Shown: positions 1-9,700 of the stretch, piece after piece
How the letters are laid out: every line of letters begins with the position of its first letter
Numbering within the stretch: position 1 is the first letter of the stretch
NCBI GenBank assembly: GCA_964355675.1
Contig: CAYHEC010000008.1
Span: forward strand, 62,001 to 126,000
Direction of reading: 5' to 3'
From: CAMBDS01 sp964355675
GTDB taxonomy: Bacteria; Electryoneota; AABM5-125-24; Hatepunaeales; Hatepunaeaceae
Length of the DNA stretch: 64,000 bases
Notes under the pieces: model-generated
Seen by the model: only the letters and a program-made list of their open reading frames with translations
What the model was told of the DNA's origin: nothing
Databases searched by the model: none
Program-made: the position numbers and the translations under genes

Positions 1-1425
1 CCCAACAATAAAACTGCTGGTTCTCTCATTGCCGGGCAGTTCGCCCGGAATTATCCCTATTGCTCGAACCACAGCGGAAGTATCGAGCCGAAATGCACCA
101 GTATAGAGAGTCGATGTATCCGATGGTGGTGATCCGTCAAGAGTGTAAAACATCTGCGCTTGCGCAGAATCATTGGTAAGAGTTACGGTAACAGGTACGC
201 TATAAAAACCAGCGGGAGGGCTGATGCTTGGTCGAGGGGTGGCGATTGTCCCACCGGTGAGGGGATTTGGAGCTCCCGGAGTAGGATGCTGAAAAATGCG
301 CCAATTCGACGAGCCGTCGGGGGCTCGTCCGCGCGACATGTCGGCGGGCATTTCATCGATGAAGATCATATCGATAATTGTACCAGCGCTATTTCGTAGG
401 ACCAAGGTATCATTGTTCGACGCAAGCTTGAAATCGGTGTGCATCTGGAGAAGAAAACCGCTTATGACGTCGGGAACACCTCGCGGATTTGCTGGTGCGA
501 TATTCAGTCCGAGTGTCAAAAACGGAGTTAATGAGAGATCGTTCGAGGCCGGATCGTTATTATGAACTTGAATCGAAAGCACATTTCGTCCGTTTCGTAC
601 AAACTGGGCAATGTTCGGGACGAAGAACATCTCCGGCTTCCCGCCTTGATACATCTGAGCTTCATGTTCGTCGATAGACGTTGAATCAAACGACGGGGGC
701 AAACCATCTACATTGGCACGAGCGATCTCAGCGCCATTGACATAGGCGACAAATCCGTCGTCGTAGTCAACATGGAGGAGAGCATATCTCAAGTCGGCAA
801 CATTATCGACCTGAAAGTCCGTCCTGATGTAAAGTGATGTAGTCGCAGGCACAATGGTTGTATCATCGCCGTCTCCGTATCCAAGGCTGAAACGCCCTCT
901 CTGCCAGCCTGAATCGTCGATATCAGGCCAAAACCAGCCAAGTTCAGGCTCAGCAACCGGCACCATGTAGCGGCAAGGATCTCCTGGTCGGACAACTGTC
1001 TCATTGAAAGGCGCAAGTTGTCCTTTGTTCTTTGCTGACGCAAAAAAGAGCAATCGCTGGAACGCCTCCAATCGAATGGGAGGGATTGCCCATTGGATAG
1101 TATCCGAAGGATGGTCGTCGATCGTCCACCCATTCATCGACAGAGCATCGAATGAGTTATTATACAGCTCAAACCAGTCGGGATACTTGCCATCTTCATC
1201 CGCTATGGCTGACCGATTGCCCGTCATATATTCGTTGATAATAATGCCTTGGGCCAGCCCAAGCTGTGCCGTAAATGCTACCGATAAGATGGCAACAACT
1301 GAGTTTAGCCATAAGAATACCCTTGTAGGCCGTCTAGTGGAGCGGATGGTGGCGCTTGCTTGGCCTCGCGCGAGTCTTATCAGCGGACTTATATTTGTTG
1401 GATAATGTTTAATGTTGCGTTCCAT
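1..1425 (-). CDS. Secreted lamin-tail / chitobiase-C-domain protein, 3' end beyond window
   Basis: The frame starting at the ATG at 1425 stays open to base 1 (475 codons), so the gene runs off the left edge. A hydrophobic segment at about residues 35-58, ending in an Ala-Gln site, looks like a signal peptide after a long basic N-terminus. It is followed by a lamin-tail-like domain (about 58-130, 'NEYM...DWFELYN'), a jelly-roll-like stretch with 'DDSGW' near residue 167, a second lamin-tail-like segment (about 337-386), and a chitobiase/hexosaminidase C-terminal-type domain from about 396 ('YTLDGSPPS'). Such proteins are secreted and often carry a CotH kinase or sorting domain further on, which cannot be seen here. 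The start overlaps the end of the upstream regulator gene by 37 bases. No other ATG in this frame precedes the hydrophobic segment, so the start is the best available but is not supported by a strong ribosome site. Substrate and role are unknown. Confidence 0.8.
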   Translation of the reverse strand, partial: MERNIKHYPTNISPLIRLARGQASATIRSTRRPTRVFLWLNSVVAILSVAFTAQLGLAQGIIINEYMTGNRSAIADEDGKYPDWFELYNNSFDALSMNGWTIDDHPSDTIQWAIPPIRLEAFQRLLFFASAKNKGQLAPFNETVVRPGDPCRYMVPVAEPELGWFWPDIDDSGWQRGRFSLGYGDGDDTTIVPATTSLYIRTDFQVDNVADLRYALLHVDYDDGFVAYVNGAEIARANVDGLPPSFDSTSIDEHEAQMYQGGKPEMFFVPNIAQFVRNGRNVLSIQVHNNDPASNDLSLTPFLTLGLNIAPANPRGVPDVISGFLLQMHTDFKLASNNDTLVLRNSAGTIIDMIFIDEMPADMSRGRAPDGSSNWRIFQHPTPGAPNPLTGGTIATPRPSISPPAGFYSVPVTVTLTNDSAQAQMFYTLDGSPPSDTSTLYTGAFRLDTSAVVRAIGIIPGELPGNERTSSFIVG

Positions 1426-4190
1426 TCTGTCAAGTGTTTTGAGGTTTCTTCCGCCTGTTTGGAAATCTGTTTTGCGCGTTCTTTGTCGCCGCGGTTAGTA
1501 AGGATTTTGGCGTAGTCGTGTAGAAGGTTTGGTTGATTGATCGACACGTTGTTATTATTTCGACAAATATCGATTGCCTGATTAAAATGGCTCTCGGCTT
1601 CTTCAAAATCATCCTGCTCGAACATCAACAAGCCCAACTCATGGTGCAAGTTGATCCAGTCTTCGGGGCTATCTTCACCTTGACACATAATGTAGCAATT
1701 TGCCAGAGCGTCTGAAGCTTTGTTTAAATCTTTTTCTAAGCGATGTGCGCGAGCAGTCAATCGATATGTTTCAGCGAGCTCAAGACGAGTACCGTGACTT
1801 CGCAACAGCTCGCTTGCAGACTCTAATAATGGAATTGCACGACTGGATTCTTCCTTTTTAAGCAACAGCTTGGCTTTTACCAGAAACAACAAACCGGTAG
1901 CGCGAAGGGTTTCTTCAGAATCGGGTAAATTCTCGAGTGATTCTTCGACTTCGCCGATTAATTTCGCCGCTCCCTCGAAATCTCCTTGTAGAAGTTTCAC
2001 GCCTGCTAAAGCCCTTTTGGCAGTAATTACGGCTAAATGTTGCCGACTGGCTGGCGGTGGTGGAACCTCACGGCGAAGCATTTGGGTCAGCTCTGCTCGA
2101 CGATTCAACAAATTCGGCACTGCAGACGACTTCCCGACAAACTTCGGTTCCGCTGACAGTTGTCCGCCATTTTTCTGATCGGAATTTCCAGAAATTTTTT
2201 CGAGCGCATTTGTCAATACATCGATCGCCGGTTTGATAGCTCCAACTTGAATCAGATGATCGCTGTGCTCGACAATTACCTCAAGCATTTTATCTGGATC
2301 GTCGGTAAGTCGCTCAAACGCTGTTTCGTAGGCTACCTTTGAATATCTTAATCCGGTATTCCGATCTCCATATCCAAACCAGAACCGTGCCGAAATCAAT
2401 AAGGACGGTATGGCGTCGGCTTTATTACCAGAATTGTAAAGGTAATAGGCTCGAGCATCGTTGCTGATAGGCTCCCGGGCGGCCTCAATTGCCTTAACGA
2501 TATCCCTGAACATGCGTTGACGTTCCAACGTGGGAATTGTTTCAGCAATGGCGAGTTTGATCATTTGATGATTAAAACCGAACGACAACCGCCCGCCACG
2601 ATCAAGATTGTGAAGAAGGTTTCTATCTTCAAGATCGACCATCATATCTTCTAAGGCGTCTCTTTCCAGTGGAACAATTTGTTGCGCCAGTTCAATGCTG
2701 AAATCACCTAAAATCAATGACCCAGCTTTGAGGGTCCTAACATAATCAGCGGGGAGTTGCGAAAGCCGAAAATTGGATATTTTCAGTAATAACGGGGGAA
2801 CAAGCTTCCGCTCGGCGGTCGGTGTGAAATCAGGTTGATCGATCAGCGCTGGACTGCGAATGAATTCAGTTTGGCCGGCAAGCAGAGAATTGGATAATTC
2901 GATAGCGTAAAGTGGAATTCCAGAGGAGTAGTTATAGATTCGCTCGACCTCCACGCTGGATAATTTATCGATTACCTCTGGAGCATTTTTTCGGAAAATT
3001 TCGATAATATCATCATAGGAAAGGCTTCCAAGTTCAATTCTACGCAGTCTTCCTGTACGAGCAATAGAGATTAGCGCTGAGGCAATGGTGTCCTCAGAGT
3101 TCTCTTCGAAAGTCCGGAAAATTCCTATCAACAGGATCGGGAGCCGTTTCACCTCTTGCGCCAGAGTCGAAAAAACTTTGTGCAAAGCTTCGCCTGCCCA
3201 GTGCATATCATCAAGCGCTATCAGAATCGGTTGTTGCTTGGCGAGTGAGACAATCCAATGGCGAATGCCTTCAAGAAGGTGAGGTTCGGTAGATCCATCC
3301 AGTTGCTGGATCACCTTTTCTTGAAGTTCAAATAGTTTTTGTAGTTCAGCGCGTGCGGAATCGGTCAATCTCGAGTCGCGGCCGATAGATTCGAGCACCT
3401 GCATCAGGTCTTCCAAGGGACGTGTCGATTCGATCTCGCGTGATTCCCCAATCCCCAAAATAAATTCTTCCGGTAGCGAACGAACAAATTCGCTGAATAA
3501 ACGGGTTTTACCAATACCCATTTCACCAGAAATGATCAACACAAGCCCTTGCCCTGATTGGACTTCGGTAATCAGGCTCTTCAGATCGCGAAGCTCCTCA
3601 CGGCGACCGATGAAAGGAAGATCAGATTTGTTCGTTGGCGCAACGAGAAGGTCCTCAGGTTTTTGGCTGGAGGGAGGCAATTCCTGACCAGATTGAGCCT
3701 CAATGAAAAGACTCGAGTCAATAGTTACCGGAGTCAGATGTTCTTCGAGTTGGGCAGGAGGTGTAGGTATATAAGTACCGCTTTGGAGAGAATCAATTAA
3801 TCGAACCATCTGGGGCGCGGGTGGAGCGTTAAATTCGCGCTTCATCAGTTGCGAATATACATTGTATTGTCTGATTGCCGTCGAGACCCTCCCCATATCC
3901 GCATAAGCTCGAATCAACCCTTCGTGCGCCCGTTCATAATCGGGAGCAAATGATAAGGCTCGAAGATAAATGTTCGACGCCATCGCCGCCTGACTTGTTC
4001 TTAGGCAATACTCGCCGACTTCTTCAGAAGCCGTCAAGAAAGAGTGGTGAAGCGCTTCACGACGGTGATATAACCAATCCTCCCACTCCGGCAGGTTTCG
4101 CAAAGCAAAACCGTCTAAGAAAGCTCCCTTGAATAAATCGAGTGCTTGCATTTGATCGACAATGCGATCAGCGGGGATATGGGTTGACAT
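1389..4190 (-). CDS. AfsR/SARP-type regulator, BTAD-ATPase-TPR part
   Basis: This 933-residue reading frame holds the larger part of a SARP/AfsR-like regulator. Residues 1-135 match the helical bacterial transcriptional activator domain. A P-loop ATPase follows, with Walker A 'GEMGIGKT' at about 222-229 and a Walker B-like 'LIALDD' near 323-328. The C-terminal third (about 570-930) is helical and TPR-like. In the family this architecture follows an OmpR-like winged helix in the same chain. That helix lies just upstream in the same frame, ending at a TAG at 4242-4244. Translation of this part alone would need re-initiation at the ATG at 4190, which has no clear Shine-Dalgarno sequence. The product is either a broken regulator or a separately translated ATPase module. 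It is divergent from the exopolysaccharide operon, which is a plausible but unproven target. Confidence 0.8.
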   Translation of the reverse strand: MSTHIPADRIVDQMQALDLFKGAFLDGFALRNLPEWEDWLYHRREALHHSFLTASEEVGEYCLRTSQAAMASNIYLRALSFAPDYERAHEGLIRAYADMGRVSTAIRQYNVYSQLMKREFNAPPAPQMVRLIDSLQSGTYIPTPPAQLEEHLTPVTIDSSLFIEAQSGQELPPSSQKPEDLLVAPTNKSDLPFIGRREELRDLKSLITEVQSGQGLVLIISGEMGIGKTRLFSEFVRSLPEEFILGIGESREIESTRPLEDLMQVLESIGRDSRLTDSARAELQKLFELQEKVIQQLDGSTEPHLLEGIRHWIVSLAKQQPILIALDDMHWAGEALHKVFSTLAQEVKRLPILLIGIFRTFEENSEDTIASALISIARTGRLRRIELGSLSYDDIIEIFRKNAPEVIDKLSSVEVERIYNYSSGIPLYAIELSNSLLAGQTEFIRSPALIDQPDFTPTAERKLVPPLLLKISNFRLSQLPADYVRTLKAGSLILGDFSIELAQQIVPLERDALEDMMVDLEDRNLLHNLDRGGRLSFGFNHQMIKLAIAETIPTLERQRMFRDIVKAIEAAREPISNDARAYYLYNSGNKADAIPSLLISARFWFGYGDRNTGLRYSKVAYETAFERLTDDPDKMLEVIVEHSDHLIQVGAIKPAIDVLTNALEKISGNSDQKNGGQLSAEPKFVGKSSAVPNLLNRRAELTQMLRREVPPPPASRQHLAVITAKRALAGVKLLQGDFEGAAKLIGEVEESLENLPDSEETLRATGLLFLVKAKLLLKKEESSRAIPLLESASELLRSHGTRLELAETYRLTARAHRLEKDLNKASDALANCYIMCQGEDSPEDWINLHHELGLLMFEQDDFEEAESHFNQAIDICRNNNNVSINQPNLLHDYAKILTNRGDKERAKQISKQAEETSKHLTEWNATLNIIQQI

Positions 4191-4241
4191 GAGCCGCTCA
4201 AACTCACGGCTGTCAAGATGAATTGATATTGCTGGATTTAG

Positions 4242-4568
4242 CTAGCAGGTCGATCGATTGGTGATAAGAAGATCGAGATCGTCTTCGGTCTCTTTGAATA
4301 TCTTCCGAATATTCCAAAGTGCATAGCGTAGATTATAGCGTGCCTGATCTTCCGGTGATTCTCCCCAGAACATAGTGATAAGCTTCTCTCGCGAAACCGG
4401 ATCTACACCGTTGTCAAGCAGATAACACAATAATCCAATAACTTTTTGGGTAGTAAAACCGCTTAAGGTTCGACGACCTCTTCTTAGCTTGACGCCCCCC
4501 AGAAATTCAACGGCGAGTAACTGGCTGGAAGGGCTTGAGGCAATATTTAACTTTCGGTTCTGTTCCAT
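4242..4568 (-). CDS. Winged-helix DNA-binding part of split SARP-type regulator
   Basis: This 108-residue frame encodes the OmpR-like winged helix usual at the N-terminus of SARP/AfsR regulators ('VEFLGGVKLRRG...TQKVIGLLCYLL...REKLITMFWG...NLRYALWNIRK'). It stops at a TAG at 4242-4244. After the TAG the same frame continues without another stop into the 4190-1389 frame, with residues fitting a normal winged-helix to activator-domain junction. The split is therefore one nonsense codon, not a frameshift; TAG differs from the Gln codon CAG by one C-to-T change. A promoter-like pair lies only a few bases upstream of the ATG, so the transcript may be nearly leaderless. Confidence 0.75.
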   Translation of the reverse strand: MEQNRKLNIASSPSSQLLAVEFLGGVKLRRGRRTLSGFTTQKVIGLLCYLLDNGVDPVSREKLITMFWGESPEDQARYNLRYALWNIRKIFKETEDDLDLLITNRSTC

Positions 4569-4575
4569 ACCGACA

Positions 4576-4604
4576 AATATAATGAATCATCAGGTTTAAT
4601 CCAA
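4576..4604 (-). promoter_or_regulatory. Candidate sigma70-type promoter of the SARP-type regulator
   Basis: On the minus strand TTGGAT (4604-4599) and TATATT (4581-4576) are 17 bases apart. The -10 box is only 7 bases from the ATG at 4568, so a transcript from here would be leaderless or nearly so. This rests on consensus matching only. Confidence 0.35.
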
Positions 4605-4709
4605 GGTAATCAAGAAGAGAGGCGTCGATCCTGATGCCTTCCTTAAAAAATAATTAAGTCATTTTTTTGTGGGACTTGGTTGAGAGATTAGGGGTAAGCC
4701 ACGCCTCTC

Positions 4710-4729
4710 ATACCGGCGAATGCCGGTAT
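4710..4729. repeat. Short palindrome
   Basis: A near-perfect inverted repeat built on ATACCGGC/GCCGGTAT with a 4-base loop. It is the first of three hairpins between the regulator and the exopolysaccharide operon. Confidence 0.6.
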
Positions 4730-4780
4730 TCAGTTAATATATTGTATATTCAAGACATGCGCGGGTACCGGTATTCGAGC

Positions 4781-4854
4781 CTGTCCGATAATACGAGAAC
4801 GTGTGTCGCAGGGTGAGGACACCCTGCGACACACGTTCTCGTTTTCTCGAACAG
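4781..4854. repeat. Long family-A palindrome (74 bp)
   Basis: A perfect 21-bp stem (4794-4814 against 4821-4841) encloses the loop GAGGAC. Its core is GCAGGGTG/ACCCTGC, and imperfect outer arms begin with CTGTCCGA. A copy of almost the same size and outer arms lies at 39861-39933. The core alone recurs many times in the window. It could be a mobile palindrome of the REP/MITE type. Confidence 0.75.
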
Positions 4855-4863
4855 AATAAAGGT

Positions 4864-4935
4864 CGGTAGCGCCGCGATTTATCGCGCTAAATGTTGAGAT
4901 TGGAACGATAGGCGCGATAAATCGCTGCGCTACCG
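4864..4935. repeat. 72-bp inverted repeat
   Basis: Arms of 24 bases (4864-4887 and 4912-4935) match at 23 positions when one is reverse-complemented. They include GCGATTTATCGCGC, with a 24-base loop. It would form a strong hairpin upstream of the exopolysaccharide operon. Confidence 0.7.
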
Positions 4936-4953
4936 GCACCCATCATCATTGCC

Positions 4954-4986
4954 TTGACATTAACGCGTATATAATTTGTTAATATT
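4954..4986 (+). promoter_or_regulatory. Candidate promoter region of exopolysaccharide operon
   Basis: A perfect TTGACA occurs at 4954-4959. TATAAT at 4970-4975 is too close to pair with it, while GTTAAT at 4978-4983 is at 18 bases. The exact pairing is unclear, but this is the only promoter-like cluster before the ATG at 5116. Confidence 0.35.
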
Positions 4987-5115
4987 TTTTCACATTTTTC
5001 AAAAAAACAAAATTAAAACGCAGACTAAACGATGATTTCACCGGGCTACCAACGCTGGCGCTTAAATTACCCCACGTAACATTCACCAACGAACCCCGGA
5101 CCCAAGGACACAAAA

Positions 5116-6792
5116 ATGCTATACTCACGAATTAGCTCTGGACTCGATTTTCTTGACGCCGCCACCGGCGGAATCTACTCCAAGCGTTCCTACCTGCTTC
5201 ATGGACCGTCACAATCAGGACGAACCACCGCCGTCCTTCAATTCCTTCTCGCTGGCATTGAAAACGGTGAAAACGGCATTCTCATTTCGAGTGACCGAAT
5301 CGAGAACGTTATTCTAAAGGCCGAGACCATCGGAATACCGCTTGAAGCCCACCTTATTGCAAACAGACTCGTCCTTATGGAATATCCCAAGGAGATATTG
5401 AGCGGCCGCTTCCACTACGGAACTATAGTTCAACTTCTGGGAGAGTTTGAGCAGTACATTCAGCATTATAATTGCTCCCGACTGGCCTTCGATACTTTGT
5501 TGCCGCTTTTAACAATGGCGCGGGAACCACATCTGGTCAACTATATCTACTCGCTCATGAACTCACTTGAGGCGCTCGGCGTCACGACGCTTGTAACGAC
5601 CGGAGAACCGAACAGTCCGACTGCCCAGCGAATCACCCAGTTGATCGAAGACGCCGCGGTCGGTTCTTTCGCTTTATCTCGTGTGGATACCCGTCAAGGT
5701 ATGCAACGCTTTTTTTCGATCAACAAGCTTGTAGATAAGTTTACGCCCCCGATGACTTTCAGAATTAAGCTGGAATACGGCGGAGGATTGCTTCAAGACA
5801 TCCAATCCGATTCCGTCGCCACTACTGCTCCCACCGCTAACTTATCCATAAACGATATTCCGATTCATGTCGGCGTTCTGGATGGAGATGACGACAGCCA
5901 GATGCAACTCGAAGAAACGTTCTCAAAGGGAAGTCAGGTCTATCCGTTCGAGAAAGTCGATGATCTGGCTATGCAGATGGTTGGGCTTGACTGCGACATC
6001 TTTTTTCTTAACATTTCTCGATCCGGGATACATTGGCAGAGAGCCCTGAAAATGTTGCGCGAATCTTACCCTAAGATGCCTATTTTCTTATTCAGCGAAG
6101 AACGAAATTTGCGTTTCACTTACCAGCAGGCAAAACTCGCAGGAGCCGACGCTCTCTTTTTCAAACCTTTTGTCCCAAATGACATCGTCAGGGCGCTCGA
6201 AAAATCTCTCCGCGCGTTTGGAACTTTCGAAGACCTTGCCGCCAGAAGAAACCGCTCCTCCGCCTCAGATGATTTGCCCGAAGATTTGATGGATGAAGAT
6301 GTTGCAAACGCCAGACGTGAGAGCAACACCGGAACGACGTTATTACCCCCGGCGGCATTTCGTGAATTAGTACACCGCCAGATATGGAAATCAAATCAGA
6401 GCAAAACCCGGTGTGCGCTGGTTTCCTTCAAAATCGTTTACACTGGAGAATTACCCAAAACTCCCAATCTTCCGCAAGGGCTCGAATTGGTCCTTAAGGT
6501 CGCTCAAATTATTACATCGTGTCTGCGAGGTGTTTCCGACAGCACCTCAAGGCATATGGATAAAGTGGTTGTCTTACTCGAAGATTCTGATCGAAAGGGC
6601 GCTCAAGCTTTCGCACGAAGAGTCGCTGGTGAATTGAAGACTGGACTTCTCGAAAAGTTGAACATCCAGGTTGATAAACACATTAACTTACTTACCGCGA
6701 TTGGCATTTATCCCGAAGACGCCGACAACGTGACTGACCTGATCACTGAAGTTACTGACGTACCGCGTAACTTCCTGAAAACGGTAGCATAA
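5116..6792 (+). CDS. KaiC-like ATPase / pseudo-receiver / degenerate GGDEF protein
   Basis: Three domains are visible in 558 residues. Residues 1-225 resemble a KaiC/RecA-type ATPase with Walker A 'GPSQSGRTT' at 30-38 and a Walker B-like 'LAFDT' near 123-127. Residues 250-368 form a receiver-like fold with an acidic pocket (D256, D258-260) and a conserved-type Lys at 350, but Asn299 stands where the phosphorylated Asp is expected. Residues about 413-548 look like a diguanylate-cyclase fold: the end matches 'AIGIYPEDADNVTDLI', but no GGDEF signature and no RxxD inhibitory site are seen. The protein is probably a sensor or adaptor rather than a cyclase. A clear AAGGA site precedes the ATG by 7 bases. 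It heads an operon for polysaccharide synthesis, so control of the synthase is a reasonable inference, by analogy with degenerate GGDEF proteins of other exopolysaccharide systems. Confidence 0.8.
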   Translation: MLYSRISSGLDFLDAATGGIYSKRSYLLHGPSQSGRTTAVLQFLLAGIENGENGILISSDRIENVILKAETIGIPLEAHLIANRLVLMEYPKEILSGRFHYGTIVQLLGEFEQYIQHYNCSRLAFDTLLPLLTMAREPHLVNYIYSLMNSLEALGVTTLVTTGEPNSPTAQRITQLIEDAAVGSFALSRVDTRQGMQRFFSINKLVDKFTPPMTFRIKLEYGGGLLQDIQSDSVATTAPTANLSINDIPIHVGVLDGDDDSQMQLEETFSKGSQVYPFEKVDDLAMQMVGLDCDIFFLNISRSGIHWQRALKMLRESYPKMPIFLFSEERNLRFTYQQAKLAGADALFFKPFVPNDIVRALEKSLRAFGTFEDLAARRNRSSASDDLPEDLMDEDVANARRESNTGTTLLPPAAFRELVHRQIWKSNQSKTRCALVSFKIVYTGELPKTPNLPQGLELVLKVAQIITSCLRGVSDSTSRHMDKVVVLLEDSDRKGAQAFARRVAGELKTGLLEKLNIQVDKHINLLTAIGIYPEDADNVTDLITEVTDVPRNFLKTVA

Positions 6793-9700
6793 GTGAGATT
6801 TTTTCACTTAAGTACCGCCGACAAATGTCGGCAGTACTATCAGCAATACCGACTTATTGAGCTTGTTGCCGAAATGTCAGATCAAGCAAAATTGGAGCGT
6901 GTAGCCCGGCGAGCTGTGCTCGGCGGGTGCGATTCAAGTAGCTCCCGCCCAGCAAAGCTGTGCGGGCTACCCACCTTTGCTGTTTGGGCAACAGCCCCTT
7001 TTAGTATTGCGATAATCCTTATCTTGACACTGACTGTCGGACTCGCACATGCCCAAAGTAAGTCACGAGATTTGCTTACTCGAGCCATTGCGCTCGAAGA
7101 GAGCGGAGTGACCATGGAAGCCCTCACCACTTACGATGATTACCTCAAAAAGGAACCTGGTGACGCATCGGCTCGAGCGCGCTTGATAGGACTCCTTATC
7201 AAGTTGAACAAGCGGCAGGAGGCCATTCAACACATTGCAATTCTTAGGAAGCTCGATCCGACAAATGCCCAATATAAATCTTTCTTTGCTATCGAAGATG
7301 ATTATCGGTTGAATGTCGAAGAAGCTCAGGATCAGGATTATAAAGCTAAAATTAAAGCAGGAACGGCAACCGCTTCGACATACCTCGAATACTCAAAATT
7401 TCTCTCCGGCAGAGGCGATGAAAAGGGCTCCAGAGAAATGTTGCGGAAATATCTCGAACTTAAACCAAGTGATTTCGACGCCCAGTTAAGTCTCGCTAAG
7501 AGGTACTCATGGGCAAAACAATCCCAAGAATCCCAACGCCATGCCATTGCGGCGGTGAACCTGTCACCAGATAATGTCGAAGCCAATTCCCTCCTCGGTG
7601 ACCTCTACTTCTGGCAGGGAAATGAAGATGAAGCGCTTAATCACTACCAGCGCGCGTCGCGTAATGCCCCAAATAACCGCGAACTAAAAGCCAAAGTCAG
7701 CAAAATTATCGACGCTCCCGGTTATCGAGAACGAAGAATGGTCGAAGCGCTTGCCAAAGAACCAGACTCCAAAGTCGCTCTTGATCTCGCCAAATATTAT
7801 CTCGATCATAATCGCGAGTGGGAAGCAGATTCGCTTGTTGACCGGCGCATTGCCAAGGTTCCCGACGATCAAGATGCGATCAAACTTTCGCAAGAAATTG
7901 AGAAAAAGAAACACGAACGTTACGCAAAACAAATCAAAGAATATAGAAATAAGCTGTCCACCGCTCCTCGTGATACGACATTGCTACTTGCTTTGGCAAG
8001 ATATTACGTCTCGGTCCCCAGTCTCGACTCAGCCCTCCAGATCTACGACCGTTTTATGAAAATTTATCCATCAAACTATGACATCAGGATGGAGCGCGCC
8101 AAGGTTTTGATGTGGAATGATCGATCTGGAGAAGCCTCCGCTGAATTCCGAGTGATAAGCATCGCTCAACCAGACAATGTCGAGGCGTCGCTTGCCCTCG
8201 CCGAATGCCTGATTATGAACGACGTAAACATCGAAGAGGCTGAAAATATATTTCGCCGCGAATTGATCGTTCACCCGACTCAAATTCGACCTCGTATCGG
8301 CTACGCAGACGCCCTGCGGCGTGAGGGCCGGTACGACGAGGCTCAAGAACAGTACAAAGCAGTGCTCGCAATTGAACCGGACAACGAAAGAGCTATTATT
8401 GGATTGGAATGGATCAATCGCGATTTGACTCCACTGCTTAGAAGACTCGAAAATCAGGTTGCGAAAAATCCCAAAGACTCTAAGGCTCGCCGTCGCCTGG
8501 CAGGCCTTTACTACGACGCCAAACGCTATTGGGACGCCGAACAGCAGGTGAATATCCTCCTTGCCGACAATCCAGACGATTCACAATTGAAATCTTTCCT
8601 TGAGGACATAAAAACTCGTTCAAAAGCCTACCGTTCAGCAGGGCTCGACAGTCTTCAACACGATGTAGCCGAACAACCGGAAAACAGTACACTGCGCAGG
8701 AAACTTGCCGATGAACTTGCCGCCCTCGGTCGCAACGATGACGCACTCTACCAATACAACATGCTCTTACAGCAAAATCCAGAAAGCGCTGAACTCAAAC
8801 TTAAGATCGTCGATATCTACCTCGCTCAGGGAAAGATGAAGGAAGCCTCGGTTGTCATGCGAGAACTCGCTGATAACAATCCCGGCAATTTCGACTTCCG
8901 ATTCAGGCTCGCCCAAATTCTATCGTGGATGGGAGATTATGACGGAGCCACGCAAGAGTATGAAACCGCTACGCGCATTAACCCCAACTCCGTAGAATGT
9001 CAATTGGCTATGGCAGACATCGCCAAATGGCGTGGTGATCCCTATACCGCTTATGATATGTATGGCCGAGTGCTGGCGCTCAATCCGAGCAACGCTACTG
9101 CTCGCAAATCGATCGAAGAACTCAAAGGAACTCTCGTCAGAGGGGTTCAAGGATCGATACAGGAAGCCAAAGACAGTGAGCGCTTTTATATGCGGGAAAC
9201 ACGTGCTTCTCTCTCGGTGAATTTGTCCCTACGAATGCGAGCCCAAGGCGGTTTCGGGAAGATTCACTTTCAGCAAAACGACGCCTTATCGTCGGCTCTA
9301 TTTTCTGAGACCGGGTGGTTTCTCTTCGGCCAGATCGACTATCGCATCGATCCGCTCACTCGAGCCTCTGGTCAAATAAAATATTACACCTTTGCACTTA
9401 AAAAGAGTCAAGGACTAAGACTCGAAATCGAGCACGATTTTAAAGATTTCCCCAACCTCATCGGAATGACTGGAACAGCCTATTACACGTCTCAAGAAGC
9501 TGTCCTTGACCTCGCTTCAACTAAAAACTTGATGTCCTGGACAGATAAGCTCAAGTCTGAGAAACTGGGCGCCTCTGTATCATACATCTACTCACCAAAG
9601 TGGCTGGGAGAAGGCGAGATCGCCTTGATCGCGGTATCCGATGGAAACACCAGAACTGACATCTGGGGCGAGTGGCGTCGAGTGCTCAGCAAACTCATTC

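Larger units (their letters stand above)
4569..5115. other. 547-bp divergent intergenic region packed with hairpins
   Basis: No gene is supported here. The region separates the minus-strand regulator from the plus-strand exopolysaccharide operon. It contains three palindromes in a row (4710-4729, 4781-4854, 4864-4935), described separately, then an AT-rich stretch with promoter-like boxes before the operon. A short frame across 4730-4939 is only read-through of the palindromes. Confidence 0.7.

Noticed and set aside
789..1133. 114-codon minus-strand frame
   Set aside because: The frame of the lamin-tail protein covers this region on the same strand with recognisable domains, so this is a shadow.
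4242..4244. TAG as a reassigned sense codon
   Set aside because: Several solid genes, such as pyk, the DHH gene and the porin, end in TAG, so general reassignment is unlikely.
4730..4939. Small minus-strand frame between regulator and operon
   Set aside because: It is read entirely through palindromes and matches no family.
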